Below are positions 33,766 through 42,501 of a DNA stretch of 64,000 nt, piece by piece. The position numbers and the translations under genes are program-made. This DNA comes from JANQIO01 sp965229625 (GTDB lineage: Bacteria > Pseudomonadota > Gammaproteobacteria > Pseudomonadales > Halieaceae), in NCBI GenBank assembly GCA_965229625.1, contig CBDDJJ010000001.1, positions 992,001-1,056,000 of the forward strand, read 5' to 3'. Each line of letters starts with the position of its first letter. Position 1 is the stretch's first letter. Below the pieces are notes generated by a model. It saw only the letters and a program-made list of their open reading frames with translations. It did not search any database and was not told the origin of the DNA.

Positions 33766-33803
33766 TGTACGAAACCGAACACACACTGTACGATAACGAA
33801 CAC
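33766..33803. promoter_or_regulatory. Pair of 17-bp direct repeats, presumed response-regulator enhancer sites
   Basis: TGTACGAAACCGAACAC (33766-33782) and TGTACGATAACGAACAC (33787-33803) match at 15 of 17 bases with a 21-base period, two helical turns. Each has dyad symmetry of the form TGTnCG-N4-CGnACA. They lie about 100 and 120 bases upstream of the sigma-54 start and just upstream of the response regulator's own start codon. Confidence 0.75.
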
Positions 33804-33816
33804 CTGGAGGCTGGTT

Positions 33817-35211
33817 TTGAGCAATACCTACCACTCGATTCTTATCGTCGATGACGACGAGGACATCCTTACCGCCGGCAAGCTGCTGTTGAAGCGGGAG
33901 TTCGGCTACGTCCAGGGCTGCAATGACCCTGCCCAGATCCCCAGCCTGCTGAGCGCCAACCGCTTCGATGCCATCCTGCTGGATATGAACTTCTCCCCGG
34001 GCGAGAGCAGCGGTGAACAGGGTTTCGTATGGCTGCAGCGCATTCTCGAACTGGACCCGGATGCCGTGGTCATCATGATCACCGCCCACGGCAGCATGGA
34101 CCTTGCGATAGAAGCCATGAAACTGGGCGCCACCGATTTTGTGGCCAAGCCCTGGCAGAACGAGAAGGTGGTCGCCACCCTGTCGGCGGCGGTGAAGCTG
34201 CGCGCCAGCCGCGATGAGGCCGAGTCCCTGAAGCGTCGCAACAAGGCGCTCGCCTCCGCCAGCGGCAACACGGAACAGGCCTTGATGGGGCACTCTGCGG
34301 CAATCCGCGACGTGTTGTCACTGATCGACCGCTCGGCGCCCACCGATGCCAACATCCTGATCATGGGTGAGAACGGTACCGGCAAGGAACTGGCGGCACG
34401 GCTGCTGCACCAGCGCAGCCAGCGAGCAGACAGTGTCTTTATGTCGGTAGACCTGGGCGCGGTGTCGGAAACCCTGTTCGAGTCGGAGCTGTTCGGCCAT
34501 CGCAAGGGGGCGTTTACCGGTGCCAATTCGGATCGTATCGGCCGCCTGGAAGCCGCCAATGGTGGCACCCTGTTTCTCGACGAGATCGGCAATATCCCGC
34601 TGCACCTGCAGGCCAAGCTGCTGACGGTCCTGGAGCAGCGGGAGGTGACACCGGTGGGTAGCAACAAGGCGATACCCATCGATGTGCGCGTGATTTCCGC
34701 CACCAACGTCCCCCGCGACCAGCTTGCGGATGAAAACCGTTTCCGCCAGGACCTGCTGTTCCGGCTCAACACCGTGGAGCTTACCCTGCCACCGCTGCGA
34801 GAGCGGCGCGAGGATATCGTCGAAATCGCCACCCACTACGCCAGCCTTTACGCCCGCAAGTACCACAAACCCGCACTGTCCTTTTCGCCTGGCGCGCTGG
34901 CCGCCATGCAGGCCTATGAATGGCCCGGCAACGTCCGCGCCCTGCGTCACGCGGTGGAGCGCGCCGTCATCCTCGCCGAAAACGGCAGCTATGAGATTGC
35001 CGACCTGCAGCTCGCCAGCGCCGGCACCGAAGTGCCCGCGCCGGCCGCCCCTGGCCAGCTGGCCAGTGATGACCTGAACCTGGAGCGCATGGAAAAACGC
35101 ACCATTGAGGCGGCCCTCAAACAGCACCGCTACAACATCAGCCACGCGGCGAAGGAACTGGGGCTGACCCGCGCCGCGCTCTATCGGCGCATGGAAAAGC
35201 ATGGGCTTTAG
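33817..35211 (+). CDS. Sigma-54-dependent response regulator (NtrC family)
   Basis: A 464-residue activator with a receiver domain (acidic DDDED near residue 10, phospho-acceptor Asp in ILLDMNF, Lys in FVAKPW), an AAA+ domain (Walker A GENGTGKE, the sigma-54 contact loop GAFTGA, Walker B TLFLDEIGN) and a C-terminal Fis-type helix-turn-helix (YNISHAAKELGLTRAALYRR). The start codon is TTG at 33817 with GGAGG six bases upstream. It overlaps the histidine kinase by 11 bases and is divergent from the ABC exporter operon, whose sigma-54 promoter is its probable target. Confidence 0.95.
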   Translation: MSNTYHSILIVDDDEDILTAGKLLLKREFGYVQGCNDPAQIPSLLSANRFDAILLDMNFSPGESSGEQGFVWLQRILELDPDAVVIMITAHGSMDLAIEAMKLGATDFVAKPWQNEKVVATLSAAVKLRASRDEAESLKRRNKALASASGNTEQALMGHSAAIRDVLSLIDRSAPTDANILIMGENGTGKELAARLLHQRSQRADSVFMSVDLGAVSETLFESELFGHRKGAFTGANSDRIGRLEAANGGTLFLDEIGNIPLHLQAKLLTVLEQREVTPVGSNKAIPIDVRVISATNVPRDQLADENRFRQDLLFRLNTVELTLPPLRERREDIVEIATHYASLYARKYHKPALSFSPGALAAMQAYEWPGNVRALRHAVERAVILAENGSYEIADLQLASAGTEVPAPAAPGQLASDDLNLERMEKRTIEAALKQHRYNISHAAKELGLTRAALYRRMEKHGL

Positions 35212-36553
35212 GAACTTCTCCATCCTGCTGGGCCTGCGGGTGCTGCTGCTGGTGATCGTGCTGGCGGGCGTGGTTTACCTGGTGGTCGAACCCGGTTACC
35301 CGGTGCTCAGGCTGCTGCTGGTTGGCGTCGCGTTGCTGCAGCTTGCCGAAATCGTGCACTTCATCCGCCGCACCAACCGCGAGCTGGCACGCTTCCTGGA
35401 CGCCATTCGCTACACCGACTTCGGCCAGCGGTTCCAGATGCAGGAAGTGGGCGCCGGCTTTGAGGAGCTGGGCGAAGTGTTCACTGGCATCGTTGAGCGC
35501 TTCCAGGAGTTGCGCAACCGGCAGGAAGAAACCCTGCGCCACCTGAAGGCCCTGATGGAACATGTGCCGGTGCCGCTGCTGTCAGTCCACCAGGACGGCA
35601 AGCTGGAGCTGCACAACAACGCCGCCCGTCGACTGTTCGGCAGCACCCGGGTGGAACGCCTGGAGGACCTAGCCACCTTTGGCGAGGATTTCAGGCGCCA
35701 CATACAGGCCGTCGCACCCGGTGAGCGGCGACTGGCCATCTTCAAGGCAGAGGATGTGGAACAGCGCTTCACCATCTCCGCCACCGAGATAGCCATTGCC
35801 AGCCAGGTCGAGCGACTGGTCAGCCTGCAGAATATCCAGAGCGAACTGGATGGCGTGCAGTTGCAGGCCTGGCAGGACCTGGTGCGCGTGTTGACCCATG
35901 AAATCATGAACAGCATCACCCCGGTAGCCTCCCTGGCAAAGACAGCCACCGACCTGGTGGACGACGCCGCCGGCAAGGTCGCGGATCACCCCGAAGTCAT
36001 CGAAGAACTCGAGGACGTGAAGAGCGCGGTGGAGACCGTCGCGCGCCGCTCGGATGGGCTGATGCACTTTGTGCAGAGTTATCGCCAGTTAACCCGCCTG
36101 CCGCCCCCGAATCGAAAAGCCCTGCGCGTGTCGGAGGTGCTGCATAGCGCTGCCCAACTGGTGGCCACTCCCTGGGAGGAAAAAGCCATCACCCTGGACG
36201 TGAGCGTCAAGCCGGAATCCCTGTCCCTGGAAGCAGACCCGGAGATGCTGGAGCAGCTGTTGCTGAACCTGCTGAAAAACGCGGAGCAGGCACTGGAAGG
36301 CCGCGACTCAGCCCGGGTGGACATGCGCGCTTACCTGAATCGCAATGGTCACGTCAGCCTGGAAGTGGCGGACAATGGACCCGGCATCGACCCGGAAGTC
36401 GCCACCAAGATCTTTGTGCCCTTCTTCACCACCAAGCGCGAGGGCTCCGGCGTGGGCCTGGCGTTGACCCGGCAGATCATGCTGGCCCACGGCGGCACGG
36501 TGGTACTGGGCAAAAGCGACGCGGGCGGCGCCCGCTTCACTCTGACATTCTAG
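35201..36553 (+). CDS. Sensor histidine kinase (NtrB/NtrY-like)
   Basis: A 450-residue kinase with two N-terminal membrane segments (about residues 8-28 and 33-52), a linker, a PAS-like region (HVPVPLLSVHQDGKLELHNN), the H-box LVRVLTHEIMNSITPV, the N-box LLLNLLKNAEQAL and the ATP-lid motifs DNGPGID and GSGVGLAL. The short periplasmic part (only a few residues between segments) suggests it senses within the membrane or cytoplasm. It overlaps the response regulator gene and forms a two-component system with it. Confidence 0.95.
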   Translation: MGFRNFSILLGLRVLLLVIVLAGVVYLVVEPGYPVLRLLLVGVALLQLAEIVHFIRRTNRELARFLDAIRYTDFGQRFQMQEVGAGFEELGEVFTGIVERFQELRNRQEETLRHLKALMEHVPVPLLSVHQDGKLELHNNAARRLFGSTRVERLEDLATFGEDFRRHIQAVAPGERRLAIFKAEDVEQRFTISATEIAIASQVERLVSLQNIQSELDGVQLQAWQDLVRVLTHEIMNSITPVASLAKTATDLVDDAAGKVADHPEVIEELEDVKSAVETVARRSDGLMHFVQSYRQLTRLPPPNRKALRVSEVLHSAAQLVATPWEEKAITLDVSVKPESLSLEADPEMLEQLLLNLLKNAEQALEGRDSARVDMRAYLNRNGHVSLEVADNGPGIDPEVATKIFVPFFTTKREGSGVGLALTRQIMLAHGGTVVLGKSDAGGARFTLTF

Positions 36554-36599
36554 TCCACGCCCTTGCTGGCCCGGCACGGCCGCTCAGATGCACTGCAAC

Positions 36600-37388
36600 T
36601 CACTGTGCAAGTACAGGCGCATGCTCCAGGGCGCGCTCCAGCGAGCCGGCCAGCCGGTGCGCCCAGCGGTATTGATCTGACTCGATCTCCACCATGTCAT
36701 GGCGCAACTCAAACAGCAGGTGCGGTATATGCCGACCCTCGCCATGCACCGGGATGGTGTAGTCGCTGTAGTCGTCGACCGTATAGGGCTGGTTGTCTCC
36801 CAAGCAGAGCGTTTCGTCTTCCGCCAACAGCTTCAGGAAGATATGCGCCAGGCGCGCATCGCGGTTGTACAGCAGGCCGATATGCCAGGGACGCTTTTCC
36901 CCGTGGTACACCGGGGTGAAGGTGTGCAGGGCCAGCAGGATGGTCGGCTGACCTGCCGCCAGGCGCCGGTCGAGAATTGCGCTGATGGTGTCGTGGTAGG
37001 GCGCAAAAATCTCACGCCGCCGGGCTTCCACTTCTTCGGTGGAGATGCCGCAGTTGCCTGGAATCTCGGTGGCCTCGCTGACCTCTGGGATCGACGTCGC
37101 GGAATCCAGGGGGCGATTGCAGTCGATGACCAGCCGCGAATAGCGCTGCTTCACCAGGGTGGCATCAAAGCGGCGGGCAAACTCCTCCGCCATGCCGTTC
37201 ACACCCACGTCCCAGGCGATATGGCGCTGGAGGTCGGCATCATCCAGCCCGAGCTTGCCCAGCTTGCGCGGAATGCGATTCCCGTAGTGGTCGGCCACAA
37301 ACAGGTATGGCGAGGGGCTGTCGGGGCGCTCTACCTCGACGGCAGCGGGTTCATCGTCATCCAATAGCTGATAAGCACTGCTGCTCAA
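36600..37388 (-). CDS. N-formylglutamate amidohydrolase family protein
   Basis: A 262-residue protein of the N-formylglutamate amidohydrolase (HutG/FGase) family: VADHYGNRIP near residue 31, HIAWDVGVNGMAEEFARRF, SRLVIDCNRP and LALHTFTPVYHG carry the usual conserved metal and substrate residues. The family releases formate from N-formylglutamate in histidine catabolism, but many members lie outside hut operons and have other N-formyl or amide substrates; no hut gene is nearby. The start is a TTG with AAGGGA upstream. It is convergent with the histidine kinase. Confidence 0.88.
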   Translation of the reverse strand: MSSSAYQLLDDDEPAAVEVERPDSPSPYLFVADHYGNRIPRKLGKLGLDDADLQRHIAWDVGVNGMAEEFARRFDATLVKQRYSRLVIDCNRPLDSATSIPEVSEATEIPGNCGISTEEVEARRREIFAPYHDTISAILDRRLAAGQPTILLALHTFTPVYHGEKRPWHIGLLYNRDARLAHIFLKLLAEDETLCLGDNQPYTVDDYSDYTIPVHGEGRHIPHLLFELRHDMVEIESDQYRWAHRLAGSLERALEHAPVLAQ

Positions 37389-37464
37389 CGCTGCGTCCCT
37401 TCATTGCAGACCCTCAATGCATCGCCTGGCACTCGCTGAGAATAATGCGCGTCGGCAAGTCACC

Positions 37465-37485
37465 CTGGCGGGTGTTACCCGCCAG
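37465..37485 (-). terminator. Hairpin after the Rieske oxygenase gene
   Basis: CTGGCGGGT (37465-37473) and ACCCGCCAG (37477-37485) form a perfect 9-bp stem with a 3-base loop, 14 bases after the stop on the minus strand. No T-run follows, so termination is only suggested. Confidence 0.45.
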
Positions 37486-37499
37486 CATACCGCAAAGCC

Positions 37500-39029
37500 T
37501 CAGGCCACCCAGCGCTGCAGCAACTCGTGAAAGTGGCGAATCTTGGTCTCACCGTAGTTGCCAAAGATGACTTCCTTCAACTGCTTCAGGCCCTTTTGCA
37601 CATAGGGCAGGTTGAGGGTGTCCTGGTTGAATACCTTGGCGAGGCTGCCAATTTCCGGGGCATCCAGGTAGTCATCATCCAGGTCCAGGAAGGTGAGCCT
37701 GGCCGGTGCCGGGCGCGGTTGGCCCTTGGGTGCCGGCAGCATGAACATCACCTCGTGCAGGCACTGCTCCGGGTTGTCCCCGTCCGGGCGGAAGCGATAG
37801 AAGATCGGATTGAAATCTCCCCAGGGATGCAGGTTCGGGAATAGCGACAGGTATATCGGGTCGATCAACTCGGCGTCGGACACCGCGTCGACGTCGTCGC
37901 CGAGAATCTCGCGCATTTGCTCGCGCACCGCAGCGGCAGCTGTCGCCCGCTTTTCCGCGAACTCACCCACCACATCCGGGGTGGCCTCGTCTTCAACGCC
38001 GTCGGGCAGGCGCCCGCCCACCCAGTCGCAAAGGTGGATGTCGGCGTGGAACTTGTCGCCTTCCACGTAGTGGGCATGGTCGTCATAGACGCCACTGCGA
38101 CCATCGGGCATGGTCACCTTTACGCGACCCTCTTCGATGCGCTCGTAGGTGGCGCCGCTGAGTTCATGGCGCTGCCTGGAGAAAGTACGCCGGTCGGTGT
38201 AGGGGTTGGTGGCGTAGTGATCGTTGACATGGGGGCTGATGGTCATGCTCGGCGACATGGCCCGCGAGTAATTGCCGAACACGTCGTACTTGGTGTTGGC
38301 GTCACCCAGCGTCGGCAGCAAGGTCGGGTGGGTCGCTACGCAGTGGTAGGCCTCCATAAAGGCCTCCTGCGCGACCTTCCAGTTGCAGTCCAGGCGCTTG
38401 ATGATATGCGCAGCCTTGTAGCGGCGCTCAAACGGCACATGGGGAAACTGGGATGACAGGTCGCCGAGGAAGTTCTCCAGCGGCTCACAGTTCTGGTCCG
38501 GATTGATAAACACAAATCCACCCCAGCGCCCCACGGGCAGCGAGGGCAGGCTGTGGGTCGCTTTGTCCACGGTCGGGAAGTCCCAATGGCAGGGCACTTC
38601 CTTGAGGCTGCCGTCCAGGTGCCAGGCCCAGCCGTGGAAGGGGCAGCGGAATTCGCGCAGCCCCTGCTCCGACTCGTGCAGCAGGGCTCGGCCGCGGTGC
38701 AGGCAGGCATTCGGGTAGGCCCGGAATTCTTCTTCGCCGGTGCGCACCACGATAAAAGACAGGCTGGCAATGTCATACACAAAGCTGTCACCCACCTCGG
38801 GAATATCGTCCTCGTGGCAGGCCATCTGCCAGACCCGCTTCCACAGGCGCTCGACTTCCAGCTCGTGGAATTCGCGGCTGTAGTACACGCTGGAATCCAC
38901 CACCGTCGGGCCGGCGGGCATGGGGGAATCGGCTTTCTGGACATCGGTAACGGGATGGGAATCGCTGGCCAGCAGGTCAGCATAATCAACGCCCGCGGAG
39001 CGAGCCGTACCAGTGACAGTCTCGACCAT
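37500..39029 (-). CDS. Rieske-type aromatic ring-hydroxylating oxygenase, large subunit
   Basis: A 509-residue oxygenase alpha subunit. The Rieske cluster is visible as CLHRG (C-x-H) and CPFHGW (C-x2-H) about 20 residues apart, near residues 108-132. The catalytic domain has EAYHCVATHPTLLPTLGD, the bridging Asp/Glu and the two iron-binding His. The length exceeds the usual 420-460 residues, with an N-terminal extension of about 45 residues and an inserted segment around residues 290-370. No beta subunit, ferredoxin or reductase lies beside it. AGGAGGG precedes the ATG. The substrate is unknown. Confidence 0.92.
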   Translation of the reverse strand: MVETVTGTARSAGVDYADLLASDSHPVTDVQKADSPMPAGPTVVDSSVYYSREFHELEVERLWKRVWQMACHEDDIPEVGDSFVYDIASLSFIVVRTGEEEFRAYPNACLHRGRALLHESEQGLREFRCPFHGWAWHLDGSLKEVPCHWDFPTVDKATHSLPSLPVGRWGGFVFINPDQNCEPLENFLGDLSSQFPHVPFERRYKAAHIIKRLDCNWKVAQEAFMEAYHCVATHPTLLPTLGDANTKYDVFGNYSRAMSPSMTISPHVNDHYATNPYTDRRTFSRQRHELSGATYERIEEGRVKVTMPDGRSGVYDDHAHYVEGDKFHADIHLCDWVGGRLPDGVEDEATPDVVGEFAEKRATAAAAVREQMREILGDDVDAVSDAELIDPIYLSLFPNLHPWGDFNPIFYRFRPDGDNPEQCLHEVMFMLPAPKGQPRPAPARLTFLDLDDDYLDAPEIGSLAKVFNQDTLNLPYVQKGLKQLKEVIFGNYGETKIRHFHELLQRWVA

Positions 39030-39043
39030 GTCACCCTCCTGTA

Positions 39044-39091
39044 GTTGAGATCTTCGCTGAGATCCTGGTTGAGATCAGAGTCAATCAGATC
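39044..39091 (-). repeat. 12-bp tandem repeat in the leader of the Rieske oxygenase gene
   Basis: Three units of 12 bases, at 39044-39055, 39056-39067 and 39068-39079, share GATCTCA (minus strand) followed by variable bases; a degenerate fourth unit follows to 39091. The block ends about four bases before AGGAGG of the ribosome-binding site. TATAAC, a possible -10 box, lies a little upstream. Confidence 0.6.
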
Positions 39092-39162
39092 GTTGTTATA
39101 GGGTCAGGAGTGCCAATGGTAGGAAGTCATCGGCCCGGCAAGGATGACCGAGATCAAATTCG

Positions 39163-39198
39163 CTGCACAAAACCGTACATTCTGACGGTTTTATGCAG
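39163..39198 (-). terminator. Long hairpin after the M20 amidohydrolase gene
   Basis: CTGCACAAAACCGT (39163-39176) pairs with ACGGTTTTATGCAG (39185-39198) over 13 of 14 bases with an 8-base loop. It lies five bases after the amidohydrolase stop. On the minus strand the falling arm ends with GGTTTTGTGCAG, so a T-stretch lies inside the stem. Confidence 0.6.
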
Positions 39199-39202
39199 AA
39201 CG

Positions 39203-40516
39203 CTAGCGCTCCGGTGAGGGCTTGGCATCCACCGCCAGCACGCTGTGCAACAGCACGCTGGCGCCGCGGGCCATATCCTCAGCCGAGGTGAACTCCTTGG
39301 GCGAATGGCTGATACCGCCGACGCTGGGCACAAAGATCATACCGGTGGGCGTAATCGTTGCCAGGTCCTGGGCATCGTGCCCGGCGCCGGAGGGCATGCG
39401 CCGGTAGCTATAGCCGAGTTTTTCCACGGTGGCCGCTATCACATCGCGCACGGCCGGGTCGGTGGGTGCCGGCGGTGAAGCCGTATCGATTTCCGCGAAC
39501 TCGAAGCTGGTGCCGTATTGTTTCGACAGGTCTGCGGCTGCGGCCTGTACCGCGTCGAACACCGTCTGCATCTTGGCAGCGTCGAGGTCACGAATCTCCA
39601 GGTACAGCACCACCTTGCCGGGAATCACATTGGGCGCGCCGGGGAAGGCCTCGATCCGGCCTACCGTGGCCACCTGCCGGCCCTCCATGCTGTTGGCAAT
39701 ATGATTCACGGCCAGCACCAGCTCGGCGGCGCTGACCATGGCATCGGTGCGGCGGTTCATAGGGGTGGTGCCGCCGTGGTTGGCCACGCCGTTCACCGTA
39801 ATCTGCCACCAGCGAATACCGACAATGCCCTCCACCACGCCGATCTGCACGTCGTCCTCATGCAGGAAGGCGCCCTGCTCGATGTGCAGTTCGAGGAAGG
39901 CTTTGAGGGATGTCGGGTCAGCGGCGGCTTCCTCGATCCTCGCCGGGTCGCCGCCCACACGGGCAATGCCGTCACGGATGCTGAAGCCGCTGTTGGACAT
40001 CGTGTCCATGGCGGAGTCGGTCAGCTTGCCGATCATGGCGCGGGAGCCCGTGAGGCCGCCCTCCTCGTCGGTAAAACTCACGATCTCCAGGGGGTGGCGG
40101 GTGCGAATACCGTGCTCATTGAGCAGCTCGATCACTTCCAGGGCACCCACCACGCCCACCTGGCCATCGTAATTGCCGCCGCCCGGCACCGAGTCGATGT
40201 GCGAGCCAAACAGGATCACCGGTAGGCTGTCGTCTTCACCCGGGCGTCGGCCAATGATATTGCCGGCGGTGTCGGTGCGTACCACCAGACCCAGCTCCAC
40301 CATCTCCCGCTTCAACCACTGGCGGCCGTCGATATCCGCATCGCTGAAGGCCACCCGGCTGACACCGCCTTCCGGGTTGGCGCCGAACTGACTGAGGGCG
40401 TCGATGCGCGCTTGCATACGCGCCGGGTCGGCGCGTACATCGTCATGGGCATCTGCCAGCGTCACACTGGCCAGGCAACCGCTCAGTAACAGGGTGAATA
40501 CACGCAGAGTCTGCAA
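39203..40516 (-). CDS. Exported M20-family Zn amidohydrolase (allantoate/N-carbamoyl-amino-acid hydrolase-like)
   Basis: A 437-residue member of the M20 hydantoinase/carbamoylase group (AllC/HyuC/AmaB-like). It has the metal motifs GSHIDSVPGGGNYDGQVG, DEEGGLTGSRAM and ELHIEQG, the C-terminal HSPKEF, and the dimerisation region GVANHGGTTPMNRRTDAM. Unlike most relatives it carries an export signal, MQTLRVFTLLLSGCLASVTL: either lipidation at Cys14 (LSGC) or cleavage near ADA. It would cleave an N-carbamoyl or amide bond in the periplasm. Divergent from the AbgT transporter, which could import its products. Confidence 0.9.
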   Translation of the reverse strand: MQTLRVFTLLLSGCLASVTLADAHDDVRADPARMQARIDALSQFGANPEGGVSRVAFSDADIDGRQWLKREMVELGLVVRTDTAGNIIGRRPGEDDSLPVILFGSHIDSVPGGGNYDGQVGVVGALEVIELLNEHGIRTRHPLEIVSFTDEEGGLTGSRAMIGKLTDSAMDTMSNSGFSIRDGIARVGGDPARIEEAAADPTSLKAFLELHIEQGAFLHEDDVQIGVVEGIVGIRWWQITVNGVANHGGTTPMNRRTDAMVSAAELVLAVNHIANSMEGRQVATVGRIEAFPGAPNVIPGKVVLYLEIRDLDAAKMQTVFDAVQAAAADLSKQYGTSFEFAEIDTASPPAPTDPAVRDVIAATVEKLGYSYRRMPSGAGHDAQDLATITPTGMIFVPSVGGISHSPKEFTSAEDMARGASVLLHSVLAVDAKPSPER

Positions 40517-40918
40517 GAGGAACTCCTTTTCGAGGCTTCGTAAAAACCCTCAGCTTAACCCAATCTCACGGGCGTCGGGCCGGCTTGCCCTGCGGGTATC
40601 ACGAGTTCGCAGTAGTCGCCGCGCATACAGTGGCCTCAGCTACTGCCGGCGCTGTAGCCGCCGTTAACAAACACCCACATGATGCACACTGCATGGCCGC
40701 GGGCGTCGTCGCGCCTTGCCGGGAGCCAGGTCGGCACAAAAATGCGCTCGCCAATATATCCATAAATAGAATTAAGTATCATCTTTATCTTATTGTTATA
40801 TATTGTATTCCTTTGGTTTTAATCCGATTACGGCCTGCGAGAACGTCCCGGCCGGGAACTGGAACCGGATTCAGTAATCCGGGTAGTCTTGGCGTCGTAA
40901 TCTGCTACGGAGCCCGCC
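40517..40918. promoter_or_regulatory. 402-bp divergent intergenic region with an AT-rich patch
   Basis: No gene is seen here. About 40752-40832 is strongly AT-rich against a GC-rich background (for example TTATATATTG near 40796) and is the likely promoter zone for the AbgT gene, for the amidohydrolase, or for both. The rest has no repeat or RNA signature that I can name. Confidence 0.5.
40865..40882 (+). other. Hairpin in the AbgT leader
   Basis: CCGGATT (40865-40871) and AATCCGG (40876-40882) pair perfectly around CAGT, 37 bases before the GTG start. There is no T-run, so a role in mRNA structure is more likely than termination. Confidence 0.4.
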
Positions 40919-42457
40919 GTGGAATACGTCGAAGCCAAACCCTCCTTCAGCCAACGCACCCTGGCTGCCATTGAACGCACCGGCAACCGACTGCCGGACC
41001 CGGCCATGCTCTTCATTGGCCTGCTGGTCATTGTCTGGGTCATATCCTGGTTGCTGTCCTACGTGGAGTTTTCAGCGATCGACCCCCGCAGCGGCGAGCC
41101 GGTACGGGTGGTCAACCAGCTCTCCGGCGAATCGCTGACGGCCTTCCTGGCCACCATGGTCAAGAACTTCGCCCACTTCCACCCCATCGGTGTGGTGCTG
41201 GTCGCCATGCTGGGCATTGGCGTGGCCGAGCACACCGGCTTTATCAACAGCGCGCTGCGAGCCATGCTGCGGGTGACCGCGCGCTGGCTGCTGACGCCAA
41301 TGATCATTCTGGTGGGCATTGTCAGCCACACGGCCGCTGACGCCGGCTACGTGCTGGTGATTCCCCTGGGCGGCGTGATCTTCTTCGCCGCCGGGCGGCA
41401 CCCGCTGGCAGGGATTGCTGCCGCCTTCGCCGGGGTATCCGGAGGCTTTTCCGCCAACTTCATTCCCGCCGCCATCGACCCCATGCTGCAGGGGATTACC
41501 CAGTCCGGCGCACAGTTGCTTGACCCGGAGCTGACCCTGAACCCGCTCAACAACTATTTCTTCACGGCCAGTTCGTCGCTGCTCATTATTGGCCTGGGCT
41601 GGCTGATCACAGATCGCTTCGTGGAGCCGCGGCTGGCCGATCATCCGCTGGATGAAGACATCGAGGAAATGCACAACATGGACTCACTGAGCGAGCACGA
41701 GTCCCGCGGGCTCCGCTATGCCCTGTGGTCCATGCTCGGCGGCATCCTGCTGCTGGTGGTCAGCGCCTGGTCCGGCGACTCTCCCTGGCGCGGCCCGAAT
41801 GGCTCACTCACCGAGCTGGGCGCACCGCTGATGGCGTCTATCGTGCCGCTGATATTCCTGCTGTTTGTGCTGCCAGGTATCGTTTACGGCATTGGTGCCG
41901 GCACCGTGCAGAGTTCCCGTGACGTTATCGCCGGAATGACCAAGGCCATGGAGAGCATGGCTTACTACCTGGTCATCATGTTCTTCATCGCCCAGTTCAT
42001 CTATGCCTTTGGCCAATCCAACCTGGGCGTGCTGATGGCGCTGGAGGGTGCCGCCGGCCTGAAAGCCCTGGGGCTGCCATCGGCGCTGACAATTACCGGA
42101 ATAGTATTCCTGACCGGGCTGCTGAACCTGTTTGTGGGCTCGGCGTCGGCCAAGTGGGCGCTGCTGGCGCCAATCTTCGTGCCCATGCTGATGGAGTTGG
42201 GCATTTCACCGGACCTGACCCAGGCCGCCTACCGGGTGGGCGATTCCACGACCAATATCATCACGCCGCTGATGCCCTACTTCCCACTGGTGGTGGTGTA
42301 CTGCCAACGCTACATCAAGAGCACGGGGATCGGCACGGTCACCGCCATGATGCTGCCCTACACGGTCACCTTTATCGTGCTCTGGACCGTGTTCCTGCTG
42401 ACCTACTGGGCCGTGGGCATTCCCCTGGGACTGCAGGCCAGCTACACCTACGGGTAA
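40919..42457 (+). CDS. AbgT family transporter
   Basis: A 512-residue membrane protein of the AbgT family, which imports p-aminobenzoyl-glutamate in Escherichia coli and acts as sulfonamide exporter in some other species. It shows NRLPDPAMLFIGLLVIVWVI near the N-terminus, VAMLGIGVAEHTGFI, ADAGYVLVIPLGGVIFFAAG and the C-terminal YRVGDSTTNIITPLMPYFPL typical of the family, with about 11 membrane segments. The start is GTG with CGGAG seven bases upstream. It is divergent from the exported M20 amidohydrolase. Confidence 0.94.
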   Translation: MEYVEAKPSFSQRTLAAIERTGNRLPDPAMLFIGLLVIVWVISWLLSYVEFSAIDPRSGEPVRVVNQLSGESLTAFLATMVKNFAHFHPIGVVLVAMLGIGVAEHTGFINSALRAMLRVTARWLLTPMIILVGIVSHTAADAGYVLVIPLGGVIFFAAGRHPLAGIAAAFAGVSGGFSANFIPAAIDPMLQGITQSGAQLLDPELTLNPLNNYFFTASSSLLIIGLGWLITDRFVEPRLADHPLDEDIEEMHNMDSLSEHESRGLRYALWSMLGGILLLVVSAWSGDSPWRGPNGSLTELGAPLMASIVPLIFLLFVLPGIVYGIGAGTVQSSRDVIAGMTKAMESMAYYLVIMFFIAQFIYAFGQSNLGVLMALEGAAGLKALGLPSALTITGIVFLTGLLNLFVGSASAKWALLAPIFVPMLMELGISPDLTQAAYRVGDSTTNIITPLMPYFPLVVVYCQRYIKSTGIGTVTAMMLPYTVTFIVLWTVFLLTYWAVGIPLGLQASYTYG

Positions 42458-42501
42458 TACCATCGAGTAACATCGTCAGTGCAACGGAGTACAAGCGCGA
42501 C

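Noticed and set aside
33906..34832. A 308-codon minus-strand frame opposite the response regulator
   Set aside because: Ser/Arg-rich shadow of an unmistakable NtrC-type gene.
40517..40918. A riboswitch or small RNA in the long gap before AbgT
   Set aside because: There is an AT-rich patch and one 7-bp hairpin but no conserved core of a riboswitch class that I know, so I list only a promoter region and the hairpin.
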